Below, one piece after another: positions 38,401 to 53,200 of a stretch of DNA of 64,000 nucleotides. This DNA is from Anniella stebbinsi. Taxonomy: Eukaryota > Chordata > Lepidosauria > Squamata > Anniellidae. The position numbers were made by a program, and so were the translations under genes. The stretch's first letter is position 1. Each line of letters opens with the position of its first letter. The DNA is taken from contig JARDYH010000007.1 of assembly GCA_029215795.1 (NCBI GenBank), positions 99,401,263-99,465,262 of the forward strand, written 5' to 3'. The notes beneath the pieces were generated by a model. It worked only from the letters and a program-made list of their open reading frames with translations, did no database searches and had not been told where the DNA came from.

Positions 38401-41400
38401 TAGGCCATAATAACCCATATCTAACTGTCTTTGGCATTCCAGAGTTACTATACCAATAGCTCCGTAGCTGCTTCCCTCAGGGGTGCTGGCAGTGATAGGA
38501 TGAGAGGTGGCCACAGTCCCAAATCCTACAATGGAAACAAACAGTGAATGGTCTTCTATTTGCATCGGACAGGCAGACGCAAGCCCCCACAGGCAGTCAA
38601 AAGAAGGCGGCTTTGGAGACTTTTGCATAGAACAGTGAGCACATATGGGGTTCTGTCATTGCCAGGCAACAGCTCCACACAGCTTATCCTCAGTAGGGCT
38701 CAAGGGACACCTCCACCTTGCTGAGGCCTCCAGATACAAGAATAGGGTCGCTGAAAGGGGAAGGATAGGGAGGAGGACAAAGCAGAGAGGAGAGTTATGG
38801 GATAAGCATCAATCCTCCTGTGGAGGATGCAGTTAGCTGGTTCTTCCCAAAGGACAGCTCAGGAAGGGCAATGCAGCATTCCATGATGGTGGCACAAAAA
38901 ACTCCCTTGAGCTGCAGTGAGACTAATGAGTAAAAAACTCCTAATGAGAAAGGGTCTGCTTACAAGAAAGACAAGGAAGGGAAGGGAATGGGCAAGTCAG
39001 GAGAGCTCCATATAAAGACATAAAAAGGTGCTGCATAGCTCTGCATGATCCATGAGGGATCCTTGGAGAGAAGGAACTGGATAATAGTAGCCCCCTTCCC
39101 TCTGGTTACAACCAAATGGGCTTGAGGCCAGCCCTTAAGACACTAAGCCCCCAGTCTCTGGGCAACCCATGGTCCTGAAATCTAAACCAACCCCAATCAG
39201 AGCCCATATCCTGTTTTCTAGTTGAGGAAAAGCAATTTGGACTGGATAGAGGACCTATTCCACACTAAGGAATTCTGAGCCCTGTCTACAGAAAGCTTTC
39301 AAGGCAAGATCAAGCATGGCTGAGTGCTTTGAAGCTCTGGGGCAATGAAAATACATAAATATGCTGCAGAGAATAAGGCTGGGGGGTGAAGCTACTCTGG
39401 TGTGATCACTTTGGCATTTTGCTTTTTAAAAAGCAGTGCAAAAGAATAACCACAGGGCTGCTCAGCAGATAAGCTGACATTTAATGCTGTCTCCTGCCTG
39501 TTTGTGGCAATGAACAGAGTCGAGCTGAGATCAAGATGAAACAATCACACAATTACTTTACCATAGGAAGAACTCTAGGCCTGTTGCCTCTATAACACTT
39601 TAACTGCATGAACTGCCCTGTTGTAGTTCTTGTATGGAGGAGGCTCCACCACTGCAAGAAAGCCAATAGGCTTCTAGGAGATTCCTCTCTCTCTCACTTG
39701 CAAAGGGAAATGAGACAGTGGGGAACGGCACGATGGCCACAGGGTGCCTGGATGCTTTACTGAGGAGAGGAAAACAGGGCGTGGGGGGGCACATTCTGAG
39801 AGCTGCTGGTAAAAGGCAAAGGAGGTGGAACCTGTGGCAGCTCTCCTCCCACAACCTGAAGGAAGAGTAGTGGAGGCGGGAAAGGGCGGTGCGCTTCCCA
39901 GCCTCTGTCCCTCATTCTGAGGTCACAGGGAACCATCACAAGAAGCAGAGCGTGAGGCAACACCTGCCAGCTCATCCCCCAACCTTCACCCCCCCACACA
40001 CACTACATAAACACGCAGCACGTGTTGAACATGTGTGTGCCTGTACTCAACTGCGTACATTATCAGTCCAGAGTGTGGAGAGTAGCTGAGATACCAACTG
40101 AAGTGCTTGCAGCAGGTTTACCTAGGAATTTCAGCCCTACTTCCTCCTCAAGTCTCTCCTAGAGTCATACAGGGTACAAATGAATCATTTGTAGGCTATG
40201 CAAGACAGCAAGCTATGAATGTAGCCAAGGTTTGCTTACCACGTTTTGATAAAACAAAACTGTTTTCTATAGCTCCTATTTCTCAAAGTGAACGATGGGG
40301 GGACAAAAAAAAACAAGAACAACAGGCTGAGGGGGAAAAAAGAGAGAGAAAAAGGATCAAGCAAAAGTTGGCCAAAGGCCACACACCACTCAGTCAGGTA
40401 AGAGGCAGGAAAGAGGAGCCGTGCCACTAGCAGCCTTGGGGAAGTTGTGTGTTTCTCCACCTCCTCCCACCAATGAGGGCTTCAAAGGCCCTAATGATGC
40501 AAGTATTAAGAGGGCCTTTAAGGCCCCATTGACGGGTGGGACATGATTTCCCCAATGCTGGGGAAATTGTGTCTCTCCCCTTCCACACTAATGGCAGCCT
40601 TGGAAAATCGTGAATTTCTACCCCACACCCTGCACCCAAAGAAGGATATCAGTGGCTGCTAGTCCTGAAGGCTATGTGCCATCTCCAGAATCAGAGGCAG
40701 TATGTCTATGTAGCCCAGTTGCTGGGAACATGGGTGGGAGGATGCTGTTGCATTCATGTCCTGCTTCTGGGTCTCTCATGGGGACAGTGGTTGGTCACTG
40801 TATTAACAGAATCCTGGACTAGATGGACCCCTAGTCTGATTCAGCATCACTCTTTTAAGGTTCTTATGGTGATAAGTCCCAATGATGCTTCCTATAATTC
40901 CAACTACATTTTGCTCTTGCCTCTGGGTGTTGACTCAACATACTTGTGGTCTTTATGTGTGGAGATGACCTTCAGTCCCAGGCAGTAGCACAAATCAAGA
41001 TCTTCAACACTAAACCTACGGAAGCCAAATCAGCACTTGGAGCGGTAGATGCTGAGCCCATGGGAGTCAAATCAGTGTCAGGGATGGTGAAGAGGTGCAC
41101 CATCATAGAGATGATTAATGCTGAAAAGGCATTTATGGATGCCAGAGCCAAAGAGACCTCAAAGCCATCTCCACAGGCTTAAGGAGGAAGTCAGGCTTTG
41201 CAGTTATCCCCAAACAGAATCCCAGGGACAAATATGAGTATTCTGAATTGCTGGCAAAGGTCAGTCTTGTGGGACTCATCCAATAAAGACAGCAGTCATG
41301 GCCATTGTAGCATGGAGTCTCCTCTGTGGTGCAAGAATAGCATTTGTTCAAGAACAAATGCTGTGTCATAGGCCTACAGCTACCAGCTAGCTCCTCTAAA

Positions 41401-44231
41401 AACTAAAAACGTGGATTGAGAACCCACAAAAAGTACAGGAAAGAGAAAAGATGAAGAGGACACCTCCACTTTTTTGGAGGGAGGGTAATGCTCTCAACAT
41501 TTATGAAACTGGTTTGCGCTGGCACAGATCCCATAAGTATGACTTGCACATATTGCAAAGGAGGAGGACAGAATTCATTCTGCCACCTCCCCCACAACAA
41601 CATTTCCTTGCTGTTAGCAGAAGACTGGACCCCAATGTCCCATGAGATTTCTTCAGCTCTACAGTTTCAGCACATTATACTAAAACATTACCATCATCAG
41701 GACTGTGTCCTCCAGTTGCAGTTTTCCTACGAATCCTGAAATCAAACACAAACATGGCTTTATTACCCAGCCAACTCAACAGCTGTCACCACTACCTGTA
41801 AAAAGTAAGAGGCCAACATCCATCTATGGGTGTTTCCAGACGACATGTTTAACCTGTCACTTTATTGCTGCTTCTATTTCTGGATTTCATTATGAGGTTA
41901 AGATCAGATATCTACATACTGGTTTTGTTTTTTCCTTCTCTGCCTTTCTTTACATTCTACTACATAACCTCTAGGTGGCAGAGTAGAATTGTACAACTAC
42001 ACTAGTATTTCATTCTACCATTCCTCAAAATACCAATTTTTTGCCTGTCAACCCCCCCCCCCCATGATAATGCATGCAGAGCAAGGAGGACTACCACATT
42101 GTCTAAAGCACCCACAAATTACCATGAGTGAGGTACAGCAAGCACACAATCAAAGTATTGTCTAGAAATACTCTGCGCTTAAAAGGCAGAGAAGTTTGGT
42201 TCTAGAAGCCAAATGGACCAAAGTCCTGGTGCCTTACACTTTGCTTATAGCACTGAATGGGTAAACGGAAAGAAACATAAGTCAACATCCTCTGATGGAT
42301 GAGACACTGAACATCTAGAAGCAGAATGCTGGAATATATTTGGTAAAGGACTGACCTGAATGTTTGCTTCCCTCATGTGTAGAATTTTCTTTCTAGGTTA
42401 TACATCTTATCTAGAATCCACACTGATTGCAAGGAATATGAGCCAAAGTAACACACTGGAGAGAAATGGGTGCATAACACACCCCTTCTCCGGGAACAGT
42501 AATGAACCACTTGGTAGAAGTGGGGAGAATGTAAGGATGGAGCTTTCCTATTACACCTCTTCCTCCTAAACATTCGAGATGTGGTTCCTTCTCTCCAAAG
42601 CTTTATCTCCTTACTGGAATAGCAAGAACCAGATAACAGTGAATACCAACATCTTCCTCCATTGCACAAGAGCTTACTTTTTTATTTTTGTGAACCACCC
42701 AGGGAGCTTCAGCTATTAGGCAGTATAGAAATGCAATAAATAAATAAATTCTACTTTGTCCAGGGAGGAATCGCAGGAGGCTGATCAAGAAGCTGCATAG
42801 GTCATGTGCAAAGAGATGAGTTATGAATTTAGCATAGAAATAATGTCTTGGAGGCCTCTGAACTAAATATTAACGTAATAAGCCTTCTTTGCTTCAGAAG
42901 AAAATACAGAGAATTACATTAGAGGCATAAAGTAACGGGGGGGGGGGGGGAGGAAGGTTTTCTACCCCGTTCTACCCCTCTCATGTAAAAGCAGCTGTAA
43001 TTTTTCTTGCTCGGCCCTCTTTTCTGGACTTCCTGTAAGGTTTGGCACGCCAGTAAATGGAGACAGAGGCAAAGGCTTCTCCTCCATGAAGACAGCACTG
43101 AAACACTTCACCCACCTGATGTACTGCACAAATGCAACCACCAGCGCACTCAGATAGAATGAGAAGAAGCTCACAAAGCTGAAAAGGATGGCATGCACGT
43201 AAACAGAACCTGAGGGAAGAGAACAGATCTGCCATCAACATAGGAAAAGGAAACTGCAACCCCACCTCCTATTATGCCTCTTCCCTCTCTCCAAAGCCTT
43301 ATTATTGCCTTACTAGAACAGCAAGAACTGGATAACAGTGAATACCAACATCCTCCTCCATTGCACAAGAGCTTACTTTTGCCCTGCAACAGGTCAGAGC
43401 CATGTGTATTCCAGGCTCTTACTTCAGCCCTATAACTGAAAGAGATCAGGAGGGAGCTGTTGTAACTGATTCTACACTATGTGGTCCAGCCCTTCCTTCT
43501 GGTGGCTAAACAAGATGCATTTAATGTACAGTTTTTTAAAAAAAAATGCAGAGTATCAGCTGTTGGAGGCAATTTACAGGGTCAGAGCAAGTGTGGAGGG
43601 GGAATATAACCAGTTCCTCCCCTTTTGCATTGGGAGGAAATGCCAATGTAGGGATTCCTCACCCTCCTTTACAAAGCAAATATCAGCTTCAGGAGAGGGA
43701 TTTTCCTCAAGACTGGAACAGTGGAGAAAAGGTTTAAATTACTCATTGTCTGTTGCAATCCTCATAATTAGCATTTCCCCAGAACCTGCACGTTAAATGC
43801 AAAGACACATTTAATGTCATAGTTAGTTTGCCCCACGAGTGGAGCAGTTCCAGGCTTAACAGCCATTTGGTAACATTTTCTAGACACCATATCTATAGAG
43901 ACACTAGTTCCCAAATAGCTGACTGATCTTTCTGAGGCTAATCATGAGAAGTAAAGAATTTCAGCCACGGACCTTTAACTGAAGGCACAACTGTCACTTC
44001 AAAGCTCTTCATTCGCTGGAGATTCCATGTGTGGTTAGCTTCTCCTGTAATAAGGAGATCGGAAAATGTCACACAACAGCAGTTTATGGTCCGTTCTGAG
44101 CAGAACATGCTGGAATACTATACAATCTTTCACAAACTTGAGGATCTCTCCAAGTTGTAGAATAGCAATTGTTATGTTCTTGTCTCTTTGAATGATACAG
44201 CAGCAATTCTGATAATTTTACAAGAAAAGCA

Positions 44232-44264
<33 letters not shown>

Positions 44265-47200
44265 TATTTATTTATTACCCGCCTCTCCCTCCGGATCGAG
44301 GCGGGGAACAACATCATCATAAAACATACAAATGAATGAATGAAATCAACAAATACTAGAATTATGACAGATAAATTAGCATAGGGCAGGGATAAGGAAC
44401 CTTATTTGCTTTGGTGGGAACTTGTCGGGGTTGCATGTCCCCAGTAGGTGGGGCTAAAAGCAAAGTGGGTATAGACTAGGGGTGTGCAACGGATCGGGTC
44501 CGATCCACGATCCGGACCCGATCTGGGGGAAATTGGATAAAATTATCCGAACCGATCCCCAGCACCTGGATCGGCCGATCCAATACAATCTGATCCGAAA
44601 AGGACTCGATCCGGATCGTGTTGTATCGGAGGATCGGACCCCCTCACCCCACTCGCGCTCCTCACCTGCCCTGGCAGGTAAGGAGCGCGAATGGGGGAGG
44701 GGGCTTACCTGCCGGGGCCATCCACTGCCAACCGTGGGCACCAGTGGACGGCCCTGGCAAGTAAGGAGCGTGAGGGGGGAGGAGTAAGGGGGTCCCACTT
44801 ACCTGCCAGGACGTCCGCTGCCTTCACCTGCTTGAATCTACTGAGGACTAGGCCACGAAGCCTAGTTCTCAGTAGATTCGAGCAGGTAAAGGCAGCAGGC
44901 GCCTGGCAGGTAAGGAGGAGCATGGGGGGCTTACCTGCTGGACCCATCCGCTGATGCCTGGGCGCCAGCGGATGGCAGCGGACGGCCCCGGCTAGTAAGG
45001 AGCACGAAGGGGAGGAGGGGGCTTACCTGCCAGGGCCATCCACTGCTGTCTGCTGGTGCCCGTGGGCACCAGTGGACGGCAGCGGATGGCCCCGGCAGGT
45101 AAGAAGCGCAAGGGGGGGAAGAAGCGCAAGGGGGGGAAGGGACAGGGAGGGGGGAGTTAGGCCCCCACTCACCCACCAGCACCATTTTTTCCCCATAGAC
45201 TTGCATTGGGGGAAAGCTTTCTTTCCCCCAATGCAAGTCTATGGGGAAAAATGGCGGCCGATCCGAAAATCGGACATCCGATTTTCGGATCGGGTCAGAT
45301 CCGATCCAGGGGACCTCCGATTTTGTTCCGATCTGATCCGGAACAAAATTTGAGGTCCCAATCTGGGTCCCGATCCGATCGGGGGGGTCCATGCACATCC
45401 CTAGTATAGACATCATCACTGGGAGTGAGAAGCCTTTGGGCTGCTTCAAAGCAATCTTCCTTCTCTTTACACCCATCCTTTCCTGAAGGATGGACTTTGG
45501 AGAGGGGAAGTGGTCTTGGCTTGCCAGATGGGCAGCCCTGGAAAATCAAAGGTTTTCTACTGCTGCCATAGGGATTTGTGTAAATTAAATTCAAACAAAC
45601 GAATATAATGTGCATATGCTATATACACCTTTTGGGAATATTTTATTTTATATTTTAACAAAAAATACTTACAGTTTGTTCATTTGCAAAATTCAAAGAG
45701 CACTATTGATTAGTTCTACATTTATTTTTTGGTGAAGTTTCACAGCTTGTAAAAGTTGCCATGTTGGGGGACGTGAAAATGTACATGAAACTTACTGACT
45801 TCCACCTTTCATGCATATTTGCACTTGTGAGCAATCATTGTGCCCCCCCCATCTGCTATTGCTTAGGGAAGGAGATATAAGCAACTTGTACTGATGAGAT
45901 AACTAAGACAACACTCCCTTGCATGTCCTAATCAACATCTCATTGAAAGATATGCAGTACATTCGAAACACCTAGTTAGATCTCTTTGCTAATCAAACTC
46001 CAATCTGCTCATCTTTTACTGAAAACTCTTGGATATAGAACTAGCAGCTTATTTTCTGGTGGAGCTTAGTAGTTCCATGCAGTCGAGCAAATAAATGTTA
46101 TCTAGCTCCACTTTTTGAACTTATATTTGCATTTCTGAAAATGTATACACTTCTCCCACCCAATGAAGAAGTTACAGGAGTTTCTCCATCATATTCACTT
46201 CTGTTTAGTTTATATAACATATTTTCAAAAACATTTTAACTGTCACCTTGATTTTCAGACCTGATGTCATCTCTTGATAATACTCTGCAATACTCTTAAA
46301 GGATTCACAGAAGGGAATGCCCAGTTGTGAAACTCCTGCTTTCTCTCCCCAGCCTCTTGTTGGACGTCTCTAGAATCTGGTTACATTTGGCCAAATGATG
46401 ACATTTCCTAGGGACATTGTCATTGCTAACTAGAATGGATAACATTCCACTGAGGGTGCTTCCAAATGTAAGGCTCCTAGTACTACCAATCAAAAGGCAT
46501 TGTGCAACTATTCTGCCTTTCCCTCCTTAACAGTTTTATTGGGGGAGGGAGAAGAAGAAGAAGAAGAAGAAGAAGAAGAAGAAGAAGAAGAAGGGGAAAA
46601 CACAGAGGGTTACAAATGAAGACATTGTTGTCTAGGTCCGCAGTAAAAACATTTTTTAATGAGGCAGGTTGATCGCACAATATACACCTTGTCCTGAAGC
46701 ACCCTGAAAGTTTCCAAGATGGTCTTTTATGAACAGTCTACTTTCCCCAACATTCTTTTGGCCTAGCCATCTTACCTTGAATGGAGGATGGCACCGAACC
46801 CCCACAGGTATAGTCCTCTGGCTTTATAACAAATACAATAAAGAACTGCTTGCCCGGGAAGTCCTTTTTCTGCATAAGACAGAAACAAATTACATCTTTA
46901 AGGTGGGATCTTCCACATCAGAAATGGACTTCTGTAGTGAGGAAGTAGCTCCACAATCTGTTTACATGCCCATATCATTCAATGTTGCTGGAGAGCAGTA
47001 GCCAGGCCTTTCAAAAGGGTCAGTTTACCTCCCATTTATCCCTGGGATTTTTGGGTGGCATACAGATAAAATCAGAACAATGTAAACATAAATAATATAT
47101 ACAGCTAAAAATGTATTAAATCGTTAACAAATTTAAACCAGTAGAAAATATGTGTCGGGGGCAGAGCTTGGGTGTCAAGAAAATGGCAGTGTGAGGTGAG

Positions 47201-50200
47201 AGTTCCTCAGCCGGAATGCAAAAAAGCTGCAGTGAAAAATCATAAAACGGCTCAAAAACAAATGGTAAGTTCAGCCTTGGATGGGGAACAGAGAACCAGA
47301 GAATGCAACATCAAAAAGTATTTTGAACCAAGGGAACAGGATCCAAAAAATAGCAGAGAGGCTTCAAACAAAGCAGACAAGATGGCTGCCGGACGCTCAG
47401 CAAGCACACAGTTAACACAGGAACAGCAATGCATGCAATTAATGGCAAAAACGCTTAAATCATCAACTTACTGCTTTTCAGCAAGAACTAAAGGAAACCT
47501 GGACAACAATTTGGGAAATTAAACTGGGGGTTTTAAGCACAGAGATGGAACAAATGGAAGAAACAACAGCAACAACAGCGACAACAGTAACAACGGTAAC
47601 ATAGCATGATGAGAAATTTAAATATCTTAGAAAGCAAAATGCAGAAATAAAATATAAAATGGAGGAAATTGAGAATCAAAATCGCAGATGTAAGCTGCGC
47701 CTGCGTGGGCTTGCAGAAGATACAGAAGGAGACAACGTAAACTTTTTTTTAAGCAAAGTCGCTCTCCTCCCTGCTCCTGGATTTCCCAATTGCACCAGAC
47801 AATTCTGAAAGAGCTCATAGAGCTCAGGAGCCAAGGAGGAAGGATGCAAACTCTCCTAGAGACCTAATTGTGTGCTTTGAAAAATGCAACCAAAAAAAAG
47901 AGATCCTGCTGAATAAACTGAGGGAGCTGAAGGAAAACATGTATAATGATACTGCAATGATACTGCAAGACTTGGCGCCAGGAACCCTGCAAACTGCAAA
48001 AGGCAGGCTGCAGATATTGGGGGGGGGGGGTTTGTCAATTCCGTCTGATGGTGCCAAATAAAGGGAACACACTAATAGCAACAAGCAAGAAAGCTGCTTT
48101 AATTTTAAAAGAGCTGAGAGTAGACCTCCCAGAAGGGATCTACACTGAAGATGCAGACAGAGAAGAGGATGGCGAGGAGTCTGAAGAAGAAGGAAGCTGG
48201 GAGGACGCAGCCAAAGACCCAGGGACAGAGGTCAAATGTTGGAAGGCTCAACCCGTATGCTGAGATCCTTGCCAAACAGACGAAAATGAACGGACAAGGA
48301 AGCTAAGGTGACATGACACAATATCAGCCGATATACAGAACATTAAGCATAGACTTAGAAGGATAGTAACAGAAACTATACTCTGGAGAGAGAGAGAATA
48401 TTATTACTAAAAAGAAGTAATTATGTTTTTCGATATAAGTGGTTGGCAGGTAGCAATTTCTGTTAAATTAACGTGCAAGCTATCGCTCCAGGAAGGGATG
48501 GAATGGTATGCACCCCCACAAAGGCAGCGAGGAAGTGGAAAAGGGGACATGCTGCTGGTTTTAATTTTGATTAGTTGGGTTTTGTTCCTGGTTTCAAATC
48601 TAGTTGAAAGAGAAGGGGGGCAAGTTATGTATATCAAATCACTAGCAAGGAAATGCAGAAAATGTCAAACTGCAAAGAACATATGATACTTCGTAAATGC
48701 AGATGGGAGATGTAAAGGTAATAACGCTAAATATAAAAGCAATGGGCAGCACAATCAAAAGGCCCAGATTATACAAACTTTTTAAGGAACTGCAGCCAAA
48801 ATATTGATGCTTCAAGAAACTCATAATGCATCCGGAAAAGAAGGAATTTTAAATAATAAAGTGTGGGACAAAAAATGTATAGCACTAGGATCTAACAAAT
48901 CAAGGGGAGTAGCTATCTTAACTCACTCTGATATTACCTTTGATCCTAAGCGTATACTGAAAGGCAAGGGGGGCAGATATATTTTTGTGGAACACGTACT
49001 GAACAGAGATCAGACTGTAACTTTGGCCTCCATTTATGGACTAAATGAAGGGCAAATAAAATTCTTTAGTAAGACTCTTTAAAAAATGAATAAATTTTCT
49101 GAAGCAGATCTTATTATAGGTAGTGACACTAACTACCTTTTTTCTAAATCTGATTTATTATGTTATAATATCAACCCCAACACACAATTGGCAACTTCTA
49201 AAATAATGGGCATTCCCCTAGTTAACTCACCTTTTCGATATTTGGGAGTCCAAGTTAGTAAAAACGTTAACAAAACCTTTAGTAATAACTAGCTGATATG
49301 CTCAGCGTTGCTCAGGTCCGTGAATAATGTTTATAACATTTGTTTGATAAATAATAAATTTCTCTGCTACTTATTCATCTTTAGGTTGTTTTTTTAGTTT
49401 GGTTGAGTTCGTAAATTGTTTTGTTAGAACAAATGGAAAATTGTGTTAATAAGAATTGTATTTTAAATTAGAGCTTCATGATAAACCACATTTTTTGTTT
49501 TACCCGAAATGCCTACACCTCCCATTGTGCTTTGGCTGGAGCAGCCGTCTAAACTTCAAAAACAATCAGGACACATAACACCCTTTTGACCAGCTAAAAA
49601 AGTTGCAAACCTAAAAAATATGTTTTCTAAATAGACCTGGCATTGCCCAGATAGCTGAATAACATACAGTAGGGAAGCAGCTCTCAGTGGACATGAGGAA
49701 CTGTTTTGTGCATGCGCTCTAAAGTTATTATTATGAAAAAAAGGAAAGAAGCCAGAACACAGAACAGTGCTAGGCCTATGAGTTCACTTTTAAACAAATT
49801 AAATTCATTTCTTTTTTTCCTCTCTCACCCTCACGACAACCCTGCAAGGTAGGGCAGTCCTAGGCCTGTGACGCAACTTTAAAACAAATTAAATTACTTT
49901 CTTCCCCCCACCCACCCTCAATGCCTTGTCAGGGCCACCTTGAAGCTATCACCATGATTTTCCTTGTCCCCCACACAAAACAAAAACTACAACTCCTGGC
50001 ATGCCTTTTGCTGTGGTGCTCAACTTACCCAATGGGAGCCCTGCTGCTGAAGCTCATGGGAAGTGAAGTCTGGCTGAGCCAGTCCACACTACACTGAGGG
50101 AGCTGGCTGGCTGACTCACGGGTAGCTTGGCCATTGCTGTCGGTGACAGGCCCAGAGTAGTGACCTCCTCCCCTTCTGCTCCTGATGGTGCCTAGTAACC

Positions 50201-53200
50201 AAGGCAGCCAGATCAGGCATTCTCCCTTCAGGCCCAGGATGGTGAGCTACTTCCAGATGATGGCCACTGAAGACTGATAAGTCTTCCCTCCCACCCAAGG
50301 CATGCTGGGAGTTGTAGGTACAAGCCTAGCTCTCTGAATAACATTAATCTTTAAATACATCTGAGGTGTTGTGAGGCGCTAAATAAATACAGAAATAGTT
50401 TAGCTATGCGTATTTGATCATTCTTTAGTGGTGGGGAGGCAGGGCCCCCGCGGTTGTTGCGGTGTCCCAAAACACCGCCCTTGGCACTTGCCCAGGCATC
50501 CCTCCCAATTTTTGAAGGAAAACATCTTTTTAAAAAATGTTTCTACCTTGGGTGGCTGGAAATAAAGCACTGGCGATGAACTACCTTGCTGTCCTCCTAA
50601 GGGAAAGGAAGGAGGAGGGACAACTGAACGCTGGCAATCTGCTTTCCAGCCACCTGCCCAAACTCTCTTTAAATGAAGGGGGGGGGAGAGAGAGAGAAAA
50701 ACTGCTGCCTGATAAGACAGAGGGACTACAGAAGGCAGCAGTGGGAAGTGACTGGGGGGGCAGCAGATTGCTGGGTTTGGGGAGGGCTGTGGGGCAACCA
50801 GACTGAGGAGGAGGCAGTGAGAAAGTGGGGAGGGTGTGTGTGTTTGGAGGGTGATTCCGAAAGGGAGAGAAATGAGTGGCTGCGTGGTGCTAGGCGTGTC
50901 AGCAAAAGGATCTTGTGTGCTGTGGTGGATCCTGAAAGAGGGCGCTGTGGGTGAAACGGAATGGTTTGGGTGCTTTGGGGGTCAGGCCAAAACTTGTCTT
51001 TTAGCCTCAAGCAGTTTGCTTGTGTGGGATATAACTTCAGAAACCTTTGAAAAAGAATTGTGTTGAAATCCAACCTTCACACTGCAACTATTTTTTTTAA
51101 TAAACCACAACAGATTAATAGATGGAGAATACAGAGTGGGACACAAGACTAGATGGAAGATGGGCATGGGACAGATGTGTTTCATCATGGGGTGACACAC
51201 AAGTCAGCAAAAGAAAGGAGGATGTAAGTCCCACATTTGCTTTATCGGTTTAGGCTGCAATCCTATACACAGTAGTAGCTTATGTCTATATGAATAGAAC
51301 TGCACTGTTACGTGCATAGCTGTACGCAACACATTTCATTAAGGTGTGCGGCCAGACAATATATATATATATTTTTAAAGGTGAACATTTGTTGAATACT
51401 CCATTATAAAGGACATTATTATTTTTATTCATTCATTCATTAAACACTGTAGACACTGAAGCCCTACTCTGTGTTCCGCTTGCCTGACCATGGGAGGGCC
51501 GTTGCAGGAGAGGGTGGGGGGAATGAGGAGACACTCCTCCAGCCCCAGCATTGCTGGGCTTTGTGGTGGGACTGGCCGGAGGAGGGGCTTACGAGGCGAT
51601 ATGAGCCCTCGGAGGCACTCCTCCTCCTGATCTCTTTGAAGTGTGGCTCCTGGCAGAGAAGCTCCCAGCAGAGTGATTCCTTTTCACTCCTGCTACTGAG
51701 AACCACGATGCACTGTCGGGGGGGGGGGGGGGGGCGGCGGCAGTGGAGCAGCTGGAGAGCAGCTGGAGGACCATTCCTGTGGCATCTGGATCCCCTCCTC
51801 TGGATCCCTACTCAATGCCCCCCTCAATTCAGCGCTTATTGCTTGAGACAATTGGGTGTGCCTTGGCACACCCGGCACACCCCCTGTGCACACCTATGGT
51901 TAAGAGTAAGCCATCCCTCAGTTCAACAATATTTAGGGACGCTCACATGATTAAAACAATAAAGCTACAAATGCAACAAAACACACAAAAATAAATTTGC
52001 AGGAAGCATTTATGACTAAATGCACACAAGACTGTCCTTTACAACAGATTTTAAATGAATTGATTAAATATTTAGAAATTATAAGCAGAGCAAACTTGGA
52101 AGTCTGATAAGTAATGACTTTGCTTGATTTGCTTTTAGTTTAACATGTGGAAGACGGCAAGCTGCAGCTTAAGATAAACTATGAAAGAAATCGGTTGTCT
52201 TCAGGTTTAGAATTTCAAAAGTTCTATATTATTGACATCTGACATAACATTGATTCTGGCTTCAGAGTGTCCCTAACTTGTAGAAGATGATGACTGGGGC
52301 TGAAATGACCAAAATAAAGTGTGGGTACTTCGACGCTAAGTTATAAGCAAGTAAAACATGAGACTGCAGAATACAATTACTGCCTTAACTTTATTAGGTG
52401 CCTCAACTTACAGTTTCCATGATTTTTGATGAAAGGTTGAATCTATAAACACCTTCACTATTCTGTTAAACCATGGGTGAGGAACTGGTGGTGGGGTTTC
52501 CTCATCTGGCCAGTGGCCTCCTCTTCTTGGTCTGACCCCCCACCCCCACCCTAAATTAAACACAGACACAGCAGTTAGGCTTTTTTAAAAGAAAAACTTC
52601 CACTGCTGCCAATGAAATATTTTTTTTAAAAAAAGCCTTATTGCTGTGCAGGAAGTAATTTTTGAGGGGGTTGCAGCTGGAGAGGGAAAGGGGAAGAGAG
52701 AAAGAGGGAAGGAGAGAGAAAGAAGGGGGGAGATAAGACACCAGTCCTGGACACCACACTTTAAGAAGAATTCAGATAAATTAGAATGAGCTTTGGAAAG
52801 GGCAACAAACATGATCAGCAGATTAGAAACAAAGTCCTATGAGGAGAGATGGAAAGGACTGGGTATGTTTAGCCCTGAGAAGAAAAGACTGAGGGGGGGA
52901 TAGGATAAAGGGCTATCACTCAGAAGACGGCCACAACCTGATCTCTATCATCCAAGATTCTCTGACAAGGAATAATGAGCCGAAGTTATAGGGAGGCAGA
53001 TTTTGGTTGAACATCAGGAACATCTTCCTAACAGCCAGGGCAGTCAGACAATAGAAACCAACTCATTTGGGAGCTGGCGGACTCTCTGTGGCTGGAGGTA
53101 TTCAAACAGAGACTGGACAGCCATCTGTCAGGGATGCTTGAAATTGGATTCCTGCATTAAACAGGGAGGTCAACTTGATGGCCTAAATGGCTTCTTCCAA

